From assembly GCF_013002715.1 (NCBI RefSeq), contig NZ_JABENB010000002.1:707389-771388 (forward strand): DNA of 64,000 bases. Direction: 5' to 3'. This document shows positions 38,588 to 46,581 of the stretch, piece by piece. A model generated the notes under the pieces. The model did not search any database and was not told where the DNA came from. It saw only the letters and a list, made by a program, of their open reading frames with translations. How positions within the stretch are numbered: the first letter of the stretch is position 1; every line of letters starts with the position of its first letter. Source of the DNA: Flexivirga aerilata. Lineage in GTDB: Bacteria; Actinomycetota; Actinomycetes; Actinomycetales; Dermatophilaceae. The translations under genes were made by a program, and so were the position numbers.

Positions 38588-40387
38588 TCAGCGCGCGAGC
38601 GTGCGTCGCAGTGCCTGGTCGAGCGTGGCGTGCGGGTCGTCGGTCAGGTGATGGGCGCGCCAGGCAATGTGGTGGTCGGGCCGCACCAGCAGCGCGCCGT
38701 CGTCACCGACCTCGCGCAGCTCTCGCCAGCGCCCGAAGATGTCGCGGTGGTCGCGGCCGATCTGCTTGGCCTGCAACGGGATGCCGTGCTCGGCGGCAAG
38801 CTTCTCGGCCGCGTCGATCCACGCCTCGCCGCCGATCCCGGTGAGCAGCAGGAACTCCCCGTTCCCGGCGAGGTCGAGCGTGGACACCTGGGCGCCGTCG
38901 TGATCGAGCCAGGCGTGCGGCAGCCGCGCACCCGGATGGGTCGTCGGGTGGTGGAAGAGCTCCGGGTCGCGCTCCGGCTGCGGCCAGGGCGTGCCGTCGT
39001 CGACGATCGCAGCCGACTCGTAGTGCTGGTCGAGCTCGACGCCGTGCGCGTTGAACTGGTAGTTCTGCAACGCGACCGCGTCGTCCAGCCCCGCCCGGCG
39101 CTGCTGCCCGGCGGGGCCTGCGTCATACAGGCCGCGGAGCGCCGCCTCGCCGTCCTCGCGGCTCTGGCCGGGGGCGAAGCCCAGCGCCTGGGAGATCGGC
39201 AGCATGTCACCGACGCTCTGGAGCGCGCGGTCGACGACCTGCGATCCGACCGGCTGCCGCTCGGCGTCATAGGAGTCGAGCAGGGCGTCGCCGGCGCGAC
39301 CCTGCAGCACCCAGGCGAGCTTCCACGCCAGGTTGAACGAGTCCTGGATCGAGGTGTTGGTGCCGAGCCCGTTGGCCGGCGGGTGCCGGTGCGCGGCATC
39401 GCCGACGAGGAACGCCCGGCCGCGCCGGTAGCTGACGGCGACCTGGTGGTTGATCTGCCACAGGCTGGTCGCCTTGATCGTGATGTCGACGTCCGGGTCG
39501 CCGATCGTCTGCTGAGCGCGCGCGATCACCGCCTCCTCCGACAGGTCCGGCTCGCCCTCGGCCGGGTCGTACATGAACAGCAGCACCCACTCGGTCCACG
39601 GCTTCACGCAGATCCAGGTGCCCGAGCCGACCCAGTAGTCGTTGCCGGGCTGGCACATCCAGTAGAGCGTGCCCGGCCGGTGGGCGGTGTATGCCGTGAG
39701 GTCCGCCTCGAGCCAGACGTTCGCGGCGGCGCCGAGGCCGGTCTCGCCGCGGAAGGTGAAGCCGAGTTGCTCGGCGACCAGGGACCGGCCGCCGTCGGCG
39801 CCGACGAGATACTTCGCGCGCATCTGGTGCTCGGTGCCGTCGACCCGCGATCGCAGGGTTGCGGTGACGCCGTCGTCGTCCTGCTCGACGCCGATCAGCT
39901 CGGTGTCGAAGTGGATGCGCGCGCCGCGGTCGAGCGCTCCCTGCAGCAGGACGGGCTCCAGGACGTGCTGCGGGATGTTGCACATGCTGCTCGGGCTGGC
40001 GATCTCGTAGTCGCCGTGGCGTTCCGGGCCGCTGCCCCAGGTCATCAGCCGCGCGAGCTCCGGTCCGGCGAAGCTGGTCGCCCAGACGTTGTTGCCCATC
40101 AGCGCGTTGTCGGTGGCCGCCGCCCGCACCGCGTCCTCGATGCCGAGATCGCGGAAGACCTCGACCGTGCGCTGGTTGGTGATGTGCGCGCGAGGGGAGT
40201 GGGCGGTGCCCGGGTATTTGGTGACGGTGACCGCGTCGACGCCGTGGCGGGCGAGCAGGGCGGCCATCGTCAGGCCGGCCGGGCCGGCGCCCACGACGAG
40301 CACGTCGGTTTCGGTGGGGAGTTGTCCGGCGGTCTGCGCTGACTGGGTCTGTGCTCGCTGAGTCTGCGCTGCCTGGTCGATTGCCAT
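38588..40387 (-). CDS. FAD-dependent aromatic hydroxylase (group A flavoprotein monooxygenase, MhpA/PheA-like)
   Basis: A 599-aa NAD(P)H-dependent hydroxylase that would place a hydroxyl on a phenolic ring. ATG 40387 is chosen for its AAGGAG at 6-8 nt. After a Gln/Thr/Ala-rich tail (QAAQTQRAQTQSAQT) come the Rossmann GAGPAGL, the DG motif LVGADGGRSLVAEQ and the GD motif FLVGDAAHRHPPANGLGTN. A thioredoxin-like C-terminal domain (FLLLTGIGGEAW) matches the MhpA/phenol hydroxylase subgroup. First gene of the operon, divergent from the GntR regulator. Confidence 0.9.
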   Translation of the reverse strand: MAIDQAAQTQRAQTQSAQTAGQLPTETDVLVVGAGPAGLTMAALLARHGVDAVTVTKYPGTAHSPRAHITNQRTVEVFRDLGIEDAVRAAATDNALMGNNVWATSFAGPELARLMTWGSGPERHGDYEIASPSSMCNIPQHVLEPVLLQGALDRGARIHFDTELIGVEQDDDGVTATLRSRVDGTEHQMRAKYLVGADGGRSLVAEQLGFTFRGETGLGAAANVWLEADLTAYTAHRPGTLYWMCQPGNDYWVGSGTWICVKPWTEWVLLFMYDPAEGEPDLSEEAVIARAQQTIGDPDVDITIKATSLWQINHQVAVSYRRGRAFLVGDAAHRHPPANGLGTNTSIQDSFNLAWKLAWVLQGRAGDALLDSYDAERQPVGSQVVDRALQSVGDMLPISQALGFAPGQSREDGEAALRGLYDAGPAGQQRRAGLDDAVALQNYQFNAHGVELDQHYESAAIVDDGTPWPQPERDPELFHHPTTHPGARLPHAWLDHDGAQVSTLDLAGNGEFLLLTGIGGEAWIDAAEKLAAEHGIPLQAKQIGRDHRDIFGRWRELREVGDDGALLVRPDHHIAWRAHHLTDDPHATLDQALRRTLAR

Positions 40388-40440
40388 CGCTGCTCCTTGC
40401 GTCCCGGGCGGCATCACGGGCGGGTGAGCCACATCACAGT

Positions 40441-40517
40441 TCTACGCCCTGATATGCGAAAAAGCAAGTAATATTCGAATATCCGTCGATCGTCGCATCT
40501 TGTTAGGCTCCCCGGTC
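40441..40517. promoter_or_regulatory. Divergent promoter and operator between the monooxygenase and GntR gene
   Basis: An AT-rich patch holds GATATGC (40452), GCAAGTA (40465) and the perfect 12-bp palindrome ATATTCGAATAT (40472-40483). GATATGC and GCAAGTAT recur as GATATGCAAGTATTG at 41376-41390 before the MFS gene, suggesting common control. A -10-like TAGGCT (40504-40509) ends 8 nt before the regulator ATG. Confidence 0.6.
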
Positions 40518-41192
40518 ATGGCATCCACCAAGCAGCGCGCGAACACCGAGGCCGTCTACGCCCAGGTGCGGGCCGACGTGCTCGGCGGTGTGCACCAGCC
40601 GGGGGAGCGGCTGAAGTTCTCCGCCCTGTGTGAGCGGTATGGCGCCAGCGTCAGCGTGGTGCGCGAGGCGCTCAGCCGGCTGGCCGAGCAGGGCCTGGTG
40701 GTGTCCGAGCCGCGCATCGGCTTCGCCGTGCGGGCGATGACCGTCGACGACCTGCGCGACCTGACGATGACGCGGATCGAGGTGGAAACACTCGCACTTC
40801 GCAAGGCCATCGAACGCGGCGACGTCGACTGGGAGTCGCAGATCGTCGCCGCGCATCACCGGCTCGAACGCACCGGGATGTTCACCGACGACGCTCCGCC
40901 ACGAGTCTCCGACGACTGGGAGTCGGCGCACTCGGCGTTCCATGGAGCGTTGCTCAGCGGCTGCGCGAGTCACTGGCTGCTCGGCATCGCCACCACCTTG
41001 CGCGACGCCGCGGAGTTCTATCGCCGGTGGTCGCAGATCGTCGAGCCGGGCCGGGATGCCGCGGGCGAGCACCGCCGCATCCTCGACGCCGCGCTCGCCC
41101 GCGACGCCGACCTGGCGGCTGAGCGGCTGCGCGAGCACTACCAGCGCACCGCCGACATCGTCGAGCGCGGCCTCACCGAACGCGACGCCTGA
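40518..41192 (+). CDS. GntR-family regulator, FCD subfamily
   Basis: A 224-aa regulator: winged HTH at residues ~10-75 (YAQVRADVLGGVHQPGERL, YGASVSVVREALSRLAEQGLV) and a helical FCD ligand domain with its His-containing metal-binding helices (HSAFHGALLSG, EHRRILDAALARDADLAAERLREHY). FCD regulators commonly sense organic acids or aromatic breakdown products. It sits between and divergent from the monooxygenase operon, and upstream of the MFS gene. Probably leaderless from ATG 40518; starts further upstream would lie before the presumed transcription start. Confidence 0.9.
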   Translation: MASTKQRANTEAVYAQVRADVLGGVHQPGERLKFSALCERYGASVSVVREALSRLAEQGLVVSEPRIGFAVRAMTVDDLRDLTMTRIEVETLALRKAIERGDVDWESQIVAAHHRLERTGMFTDDAPPRVSDDWESAHSAFHGALLSGCASHWLLGIATTLRDAAEFYRRWSQIVEPGRDAAGEHRRILDAALARDADLAAERLREHYQRTADIVERGLTERDA

Positions 41193-41204
41193 GCGCGGTC
41201 GGCT

Positions 41205-41324
41205 GCGCGTCTCGTAAGTGGGGGTGCGGTTGGCGTCACGGTCGCTTACGGCTCGCGGTCCGGTGCGCGTCTCGTAAGGGAGGGTGCGGCTGGCGTCACG
41301 GTCGCTTACGGGTCCCGGGTGGAT
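41205..41324. repeat. Two tandem 60-bp repeats with internal hairpins
   Basis: The unit starts GCGCGTCTCGTAAG at 41205 and again at 41265. Both share GGTGCGG(T/C)TGGCGTCACGG and TCGCTTACGG. Each contains CGTAAG ... CTTACG, able to pair. The repeats lie in the 257-bp gap after the GntR gene. Confidence 0.8.
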
Positions 41325-41394
41325 CGCCGGTGAGTTCCGTCATACCGGGCATAAATCGGTGGCGTCGAACATTTCGATATGCAAGTATTGAGGA

Positions 41395-41417
41395 GCGGCC
41401 GATCGGCCGCCTTTTTT
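41395..41417 (+). terminator. Intrinsic terminator 32 nt upstream of the MFS start (possible attenuator)
   Basis: GCGGCC-GATC-GGCCGC then C and six T's (41412-41417). This is one of the few textbook stem plus T-run terminators in the window. The putative operator GATATGCAAGTATTG lies just before it and the MFS ribosome site GAAGGAG after it. Confidence 0.8.
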
Positions 41418-41449
41418 GACGCCTACACCCCCGAAGGAGTGACACCCCT

Positions 41450-42646
41450 ATGTCCATCAAGCCCTACCAGCGCGTGCTGAGTGTGACTGACGCCCGACGG
41501 GTGTTGCTGCTCGGCTTCCTGTTGCGCATCCCGATCTTCTCGGCCGGCGTGATCCTGACCCTGCACGTGGTCGGCTCCCTCCACCGGTCGTATGCCGATG
41601 CCGGTCTCGTCGCGGCCGGCGCCACCATCGCGATCGCGGTCTCCGGGCCGTGGCGCGGCAAGCTGCTCGACCGCATGGGCCTGCGCCGCGTGGTGCTGCC
41701 CTCGCTGATCATCAGCGGCCTCTGCTGGGCGGTCGCGCCGTTCGTCGGCTACTGGGCGCTGCTCGTACTCGCAACGATCGCAGGCCTTTTCGTCGTACCC
41801 ACATTCTCGATCATCCGCCAGGCAGTCATCGCCGCCGTGCCCGACTCGGACCGGCGCACGGCGCTCTCCCTCGACGGGATGGTCGTGGAGATGTCGTTCA
41901 TGGTCGGCCCGATCCTCGGGGTGTGGCTCGCCAGCTTCGTCGACACCCGCTGGGTGCTGTTCGGCGTCGAGCTGATCGGCGTCGTCGTCGGCGCGATCCT
42001 CTGGTGGGTCAACCCGCCGCTGCGGTCGGCGACCACCGACGCGGCCGACGCCGCCGCGGAGCGGGTGCCGCGCTCGTCGTGGTTCCGGGCCGGCTTCCTC
42101 GCGGTCTGTGCGGCCGCCGCCGCCTCGACCATCGTGCTGTCCGGCAGTGACGTCGCGATCGTCGCGGCGATGCGTGACTTCGACGCCGTCAACGAGATGG
42201 GCATCGTGCTCGTGCCGTGGGGCCTCGGCTCGCTGGTCGGCGGCCTGATCTACGGCGCACTGCCGCGTGCGCTGCCGCCGTTCGCGCTGCTGCTCGGCCT
42301 CGCCGTGGTCACCGCGCCGATGGCGCTCGCGCAGGGCACCTGGTCGCTCGCCGGCCTGTCACTGATCGCCGGCTTCTTCTGCGCGCCGACGATCACCGCC
42401 ACCGTCGACGCGGTCAGCCGCATCGTGCCGGTCGCGGCTCGCGGTGAGGCGATGGGCTGGCACGGGTCGTTCATGACCGCCGGCTCGGCGCTCGGTGCGC
42501 CGGTCGCCGGTGCGGCCATCGACATCGCAGGATTCGCCGGCGGTTTCGCGACCGTGGCGGCCATCGGTGCGGTCGTCGCCGTGCTCGGCTATGGCGGGAT
42601 CCGCCTGCACCGGGCGCGCGTGGCCGCCCACGCGCTGGCCGCCTGA
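41450..42646 (+). CDS. MFS transporter linked to the aromatic locus
   Basis: A 398-aa major facilitator with about 12 membrane segments; loop motif GKLLDRMGLRRVVLP after TM2 and a central hydrophilic region near residues 190-205. ATG 41450 has GAAGGAG about 10 nt upstream. Position beside the GntR gene and shared operator words with the monooxygenase promoter suggest uptake of the aromatic substrate or efflux of a product (inference). Many paralogues are annotated as drug exporters, so direction of transport is uncertain. Confidence 0.82.
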   Translation: MSIKPYQRVLSVTDARRVLLLGFLLRIPIFSAGVILTLHVVGSLHRSYADAGLVAAGATIAIAVSGPWRGKLLDRMGLRRVVLPSLIISGLCWAVAPFVGYWALLVLATIAGLFVVPTFSIIRQAVIAAVPDSDRRTALSLDGMVVEMSFMVGPILGVWLASFVDTRWVLFGVELIGVVVGAILWWVNPPLRSATTDAADAAAERVPRSSWFRAGFLAVCAAAAASTIVLSGSDVAIVAAMRDFDAVNEMGIVLVPWGLGSLVGGLIYGALPRALPPFALLLGLAVVTAPMALAQGTWSLAGLSLIAGFFCAPTITATVDAVSRIVPVAARGEAMGWHGSFMTAGSALGAPVAGAAIDIAGFAGGFATVAAIGAVVAVLGYGGIRLHRARVAAHALAA

Positions 42647-42701
42647 GCGGCCTCGCCCGCGACTGCCCGTCCCGACTGCTCTGAGGCTCAGAGCTGCGGG
42701 C

Positions 42702-42884
42702 TCAGAGCTGCGGGGGCGGGCAGTCCGACCCGGGCCACCAGAGTTCGGCATTGTTCGTGCCGTTGCCCGTGCAGCTCTGCGTCGGTGGCTCGAAGGCGCC
42801 GTCGGCCCGGGCGGTCTGTCCGGCCGCGAAGCCGGCCCCCGAGAGCAGCCCGCATATGCTGAGGGCGATGACGAGTCGTCGCAT
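42702..42884 (-). CDS. Small secreted cysteine-containing peptide
   Basis: A 60-aa precursor with MRRLVIALSICGLLSGAGFAAG-type signal sequence cleaved after an AxA-like site (TARADG). The mature ~30 residues hold SCTGNGTNNAELWWPGSDCPPP with two cysteines that could form one disulfide. A strong GGGGAGGAAAG site precedes ATG 42884. It is divergent from the HTH gene at 42969. No family recognised. Possible roles include a signalling or antimicrobial peptide, but this is speculation. Confidence 0.7.
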   Translation of the reverse strand: MRRLVIALSICGLLSGAGFAAGQTARADGAFEPPTQSCTGNGTNNAELWWPGSDCPPPQL

Positions 42885-42968
42885 TGGCTTTCCTCCCCTA
42901 GAAGATCCGTGCCACATCGTGACCCGGAATGACACCGGCCGGCACTTCTTTCGGACAGACTCGGACGG

Positions 42969-43961
42969 GTGGCCGATCGGACCGATCATCTGACGCGGTC
43001 GTCCGCCGAGCAGCTCGCCGAGGTGACGACGATCGCCGATCTCACTGCGGCCATCGACCGGCTGCGCCGCCTGCGGGCCACCGAGGTCGGCGAACCCCGG
43101 CTGGGGCTCGACCGGCTCGCGCGGCTGACCGGCATACCGCGCTCGACACTCCACAACTACCTCGCCGGCGACGTGCTGATCCCCGCGAACGCGCTGGACC
43201 GGCTCGTGCAGGCGCTCGGGGTGCGCGGTCCGGGGCTTCGGGCCTGGTCGGAGGCGCTCGAGCGCGTCACCCGCACCGCGCGCGGCACCGGACTCGCGTC
43301 GGCGACCCGGGCCGCCGAGATCCTCGCCGTCGATGCCCGGATCCGGGCGGCGCTGACCCGGCCGACCGACGGCTGGTACGACCAGACGCAGGAGATCTCG
43401 GTCAGCGAGCGGGTCATCGTCGGAGCCGAGCGCGCGATCGTCTCGGTGCAACGCCGGGTCACTGTGCGCGCCCTCACCGGCGGCGTCGACCGCTGCAGCC
43501 TGCGGATGTGGCCGCGGGCGGGCATCGACCTCGACGCGTTGGAGGCCGGCGGGCTGCGCAACTGTATGCCGGGCCGGCACCGCACCCTCACCGATCCGCC
43601 GGTGCGGGTGCTCGAACTTCTCTTCGACCACCCGCTGTCCGCCGGCGAGACCTACCCCTACGAAGTGACCGTCGACTTCGCGGAGGCGCGGACCGGTGAG
43701 TTGCGCCCGAGCGTCGAGGCGGGGTGCATCTTCAAGCGGCGCGGCCCGGCATACACCCTCGAAGTGTCGTTCGGCGACGACCTGCCGCGGCGGATCCGCC
43801 AGGTACACCAGGACTTCGTCGACGGCCCCGAGCAGCCGATCGCCGACCTCACGCCCAACGCGTGGGGCAGCGTGCACTTCTTCGTCGAGCGCCCCGGTGC
43901 CGGCGTGCATGCCATCCGCTGGGAGTGGCCGGAGCCGGCGGGCGATCAGCAGAGCGGGTAG
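42969..43961 (+). CDS. HTH-domain protein with unknown C-terminal domain
   Basis: A 330-aa protein with an XRE-like HTH at about residues 35-80 (GLDRLARLTGIPRSTLHNYLAGDVLIPANALDRLVQAL). A long beta-rich C-terminal region of ~220 residues follows (SERVIVGAERAIVSVQRRVTVRAL; YPYEVTVDFAEA; AYTLEVSFGDDLPRRIRQVHQDF). That part is not recognised and may be a ligand-sensing or protein-binding module. GTG 42969 lies 8 nt after CAGACT, so a leaderless start is plausible. Its 3' end overlaps the convergent peptidoglycan-binding gene by 16 bp. It is flanked by two secreted-protein genes. Confidence 0.75.
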   Translation: MADRTDHLTRSSAEQLAEVTTIADLTAAIDRLRRLRATEVGEPRLGLDRLARLTGIPRSTLHNYLAGDVLIPANALDRLVQALGVRGPGLRAWSEALERVTRTARGTGLASATRAAEILAVDARIRAALTRPTDGWYDQTQEISVSERVIVGAERAIVSVQRRVTVRALTGGVDRCSLRMWPRAGIDLDALEAGGLRNCMPGRHRTLTDPPVRVLELLFDHPLSAGETYPYEVTVDFAEARTGELRPSVEAGCIFKRRGPAYTLEVSFGDDLPRRIRQVHQDFVDGPEQPIADLTPNAWGSVHFFVERPGAGVHAIRWEWPEPAGDQQSG

Positions 43962-44323
43962 TGGCTGCAGACGTAGGCGTGGAATGCCGTGTCGAGCTTC
44001 CCCCACGTGCGCCAGCCGACGATGCCATCGACCTTGAGGCCCCGGCTGCGTTGGAAGCTACGGACCGCGGCGTCGGTCCTGCTTCCGAAGATTCCGTCGA
44101 CAACCAGGCCAGCGTGCGCGACATAGTTCAGCTCGCACTGCAGGTCCATGACGACCGCTCGCTTTGGTGAGCCCCATTGGATCTCGGGGTGGCTCCTGGA
44201 GTAGCCGCACGGCTGCGCTCTGCTGCTCGCGGTCTGCGCGGCCGCCTCCGCCGCCGGTGCCGACGTCACGGCAGGGATCGCGCAGGCGACCGCCAGGACC
44301 GATGCCACTGCCAACTTCTTCAT
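43946..44323 (-). CDS. Secreted peptidoglycan-binding-domain protein
   Basis: A 125-aa exported protein. Signal peptide MKKLAVASVLAVACAIPAVTS ends in an AxA site; one PG_binding_1 domain follows (VMDLQCELNYVAHAGLVVDGIFGSRTDAAVRSFQRSRGLKVDGIVGWRTWGKL). Four mature cysteines are present (CGYS, QCEL, and CSHYPLC). No catalytic domain is attached, so it may be a wall-bound decoy, inhibitor or partner of another enzyme. GGGAGGAAG precedes ATG 44323. Confidence 0.88.
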   Translation of the reverse strand: MKKLAVASVLAVACAIPAVTSAPAAEAAAQTASSRAQPCGYSRSHPEIQWGSPKRAVVMDLQCELNYVAHAGLVVDGIFGSRTDAAVRSFQRSRGLKVDGIVGWRTWGKLDTAFHAYVCSHYPLC

Positions 44324-44468
44324 GGTTCTTCCTCCCTGTCGAGCCCGGCGACCGGCGGCCACCGGGTGCGAGAAGTGTCGGCGACCGCGCGCCCCTGCGG
44401 CCGTCGGCTCGGACGAACCCGGACGGGCTCGCGGGTGGTTGTCGGAGGTCCTGCCTAGGGTGGCGCCC

Positions 44469-45677
44469 GTGACCGCCGCTTCGATGTCCGCTGCCCAGGC
44501 GCGTCGGGTCGCGCTCGCCGCCCAGGGTTTCCTCGACCGACGCCACGAGCGGCCGACGATGCGCACGCTCAGCCGCACCATCGAGCGCACCGGCGTGCTG
44601 CAGATCGACTCGGTCAACGTGCTGCAGCGCGCCCACTTCATGCCGCTCTACTCCCGCATGGGCCCGTATGACGTGAGCCTCCTGGAGCGCGCGTCCTCCC
44701 GCAAGCCGAGGCGCCTCGTCGAATACTGGGCGCACGTCGCGGCATACATGCCGGTGGAGCTGTGGCCGGTGATGGTGCACCGGATGCGCGACTACGAGCA
44801 GCGCGGACACGCCTGGGCCAACCTGCCGGACGAGCGGCTGCCCGACGCGTTGCTGCGCGAGATCGAGACCGGGGGAGCGGCCACCGCGCGCGACCTCGAC
44901 GACGGCCTGCCACGCACGCGGGACAACTGGGGCTGGAACTGGTCCAACACCAAGGTTGCGCTCGAATACCTTTTCGTGGCAGGCAAACTCGCGGTCTCGA
45001 AGCGTAATTCGGCGTTCGAGCGGGTCTACGACCTGCCGGAGCGGGTGATCCCTGCCGAGATCCTCGCCCGCCCCGAGCCGACGGTGGAGGAGGCGGCGCG
45101 CGAGCTGATCCGTCGGGCGGCCCGCTCCTACGGCGTGGCGACGGAGTTCGACTTGCGCGACTACTTCCGCATGCAGCACTCCAAGGCGCACCAGCATCAG
45201 GTGCGGCCGGCGATCGCAGCCCTCGTCGAGGACGGCGAACTCCTGCCGGTGGACGTCGAGGGCTGGGGTCGCCCGGCATACCTGCACCGGGACGCCCGGC
45301 TGCCACGCACGGTCGACGCGCGGGCGCTGCTCAGCCCGTTCGACCCGGTGGTCTGGGAGCGCGACCGCACCCTGCGACTGTTCGACTTCTTCTACCGCAT
45401 CGAGATCTACGTGCCGCAGGCCAAACGCGTTCACGGCTACTACGTGCTGCCGTTCCTGCTCGGCGACCGCATCGTCGCTCGCGTCGACCTCAAGGCCGAC
45501 CGCAGGGGCGGCCTGCTGCACGTCGCCGGGTCCTACGCCGAGCCGCACGCGCCTGGCCACACCGCCCAGGCGCTCGCGGACGCGCTGCGCGAGCTCGCCG
45601 GCTGGCTGGGGCTCTCCGGCGTCGACGTGGCCCGGCGGGGTGACCTCGCGCCGGCGCTCGCGGCCGCGGTCGCCTGA
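44469..45677 (+). CDS. YcaQ/AlkX-type DNA glycosylase (winged-helix DNA-binding protein)
   Basis: A 402-aa HTH_42-family protein. E. coli YcaQ unhooks DNA interstrand crosslinks and removes N7-alkylpurines; the catalytic Q-x-D motif is visible as Q45-I-D47 (VLQIDSVNVLQRAH). Other family blocks: MPLYSRMGPYD, WAHVAAYMPVELWPVM, GWNWSNTKVALEYLF, LLSPFDPVVWERDR, DLKADRRGGLL. It probably starts at GTG 44469, 7 nt after TAGGGT. A second base-excision gene (mpg-like, 61478) is in the window. Not in an operon with repair genes. Confidence 0.88.
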   Translation: MTAASMSAAQARRVALAAQGFLDRRHERPTMRTLSRTIERTGVLQIDSVNVLQRAHFMPLYSRMGPYDVSLLERASSRKPRRLVEYWAHVAAYMPVELWPVMVHRMRDYEQRGHAWANLPDERLPDALLREIETGGAATARDLDDGLPRTRDNWGWNWSNTKVALEYLFVAGKLAVSKRNSAFERVYDLPERVIPAEILARPEPTVEEAARELIRRAARSYGVATEFDLRDYFRMQHSKAHQHQVRPAIAALVEDGELLPVDVEGWGRPAYLHRDARLPRTVDARALLSPFDPVVWERDRTLRLFDFFYRIEIYVPQAKRVHGYYVLPFLLGDRIVARVDLKADRRGGLLHVAGSYAEPHAPGHTAQALADALRELAGWLGLSGVDVARRGDLAPALAAAVA

Positions 45678-45714
45678 GGCGCACCCGGCGGCCGGCTCGC
45701 TAACCTGCACTGCG

Positions 45715-46248
45715 ATGTATGCCGAGCCCGGGGAGGTCCTCCACTTCAGCGAGGACCCGACGATCACCCGGTTCCGGCCGCACGTCGCGGCGACCGCGCA
45801 GCAGCCGGATGCCTACGTGTGGGCGGTGGATGCGGCGCGCTGCCCCGACTACTGGTTCCCGCGGCAGTGCCCACGCGTGATGGCGTGGGTGAATGAGCGC
45901 AGCACCCCGCAGGACGCCGCCCGACTGATCGGGCCGGGTGCACGGCGGGTGCACGTCGTGGAGTACGCGTGGCTGCCCGCCATACTGGAGACGAAACTCG
46001 TGGCCTACCGCTTCGCGGCGCAGGATTTCCGGCCGGTCGGCGAGGATCGCCACGCGATGGTGAGCGACCACGAGGTCACCCCGCTCGGACCACCCGAGCC
46101 GGTCGGCGACCTGCTCGCCGCGCACGAGCGGGCCGGCATCGAGTTGCGGCTGACCGGTGACCTCTGGCCGTGGTGGGACCAGGTAACCACGAGCACGCTC
46201 GGCTTCAGCGGCATCCGGCTGCGCAACGCCGCACCGCGGCCGGCCTGA
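45715..46248 (+). CDS. DUF6886-like hypothetical protein
   Basis: A 177-aa soluble protein whose start HFSEDPTITRFRPHVA, followed by VWAVDAARCPDYWFPRQCPRVMAW, resembles a widespread family I know as DUF6886. It has conserved Trp, His and Arg but no assigned activity. ATG 45715 sits 8 nt after TAACCT with no ribosome site, suggesting a leaderless message. Upstream in-frame sequence overlaps the YcaQ gene and is rejected. It is followed by the long infC leader. Confidence 0.7.
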   Translation: MYAEPGEVLHFSEDPTITRFRPHVAATAQQPDAYVWAVDAARCPDYWFPRQCPRVMAWVNERSTPQDAARLIGPGARRVHVVEYAWLPAILETKLVAYRFAAQDFRPVGEDRHAMVSDHEVTPLGPPEPVGDLLAAHERAGIELRLTGDLWPWWDQVTTSTLGFSGIRLRNAAPRPA

Positions 46249-46310
46249 CGGCAGGCAGGAGTGACGGCGCCCGCCCCTCGCTCGATTCGCGGGAATGCCG
46301 CCACCGCTGT

Positions 46311-46581
46311 TATCGTTGAGATCACCGACTGGTCTGACGACGTTGGATCAGTGTGCAAGAGAAGCTCCGGCTTCCACCTCGAGCGACCGGCAGGTCGCCA
46401 GGTTCGGTCCAGGCAGGATGCCCGTCATGACGGGAGCGCCTCGCGTTGCACGCGAGTTGCTTTCCGGCATACGTCATCCAGGTCCTGAGCTGCATCCGAG
46501 GCTTCTCGTGCACCCAATGATGGGCGGCGAGGAGCCTTTCTTCGTCTCCCGCGCACATGACGTACGACGAAGGAGCTTCAC
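46311..46581 (+). promoter_or_regulatory. Promoter and long structured leader of infC-rpmI-rplT
   Basis: No gene lies between 46249 and 46581. A -10-like TATCGT at 46311-46316 would start a leader of ~260 nt. It contains three strong stem-loops: GCGACC/GGTCGC (46383-46398), the 14-bp palindrome CCCGTCATGACGGG (46421-46434) and CTCGCG/CGCGAG (46440-46456). In other bacteria this operon is autoregulated by L20 or IF3 through such a leader. That mechanism is inferred here. Confidence 0.6.
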
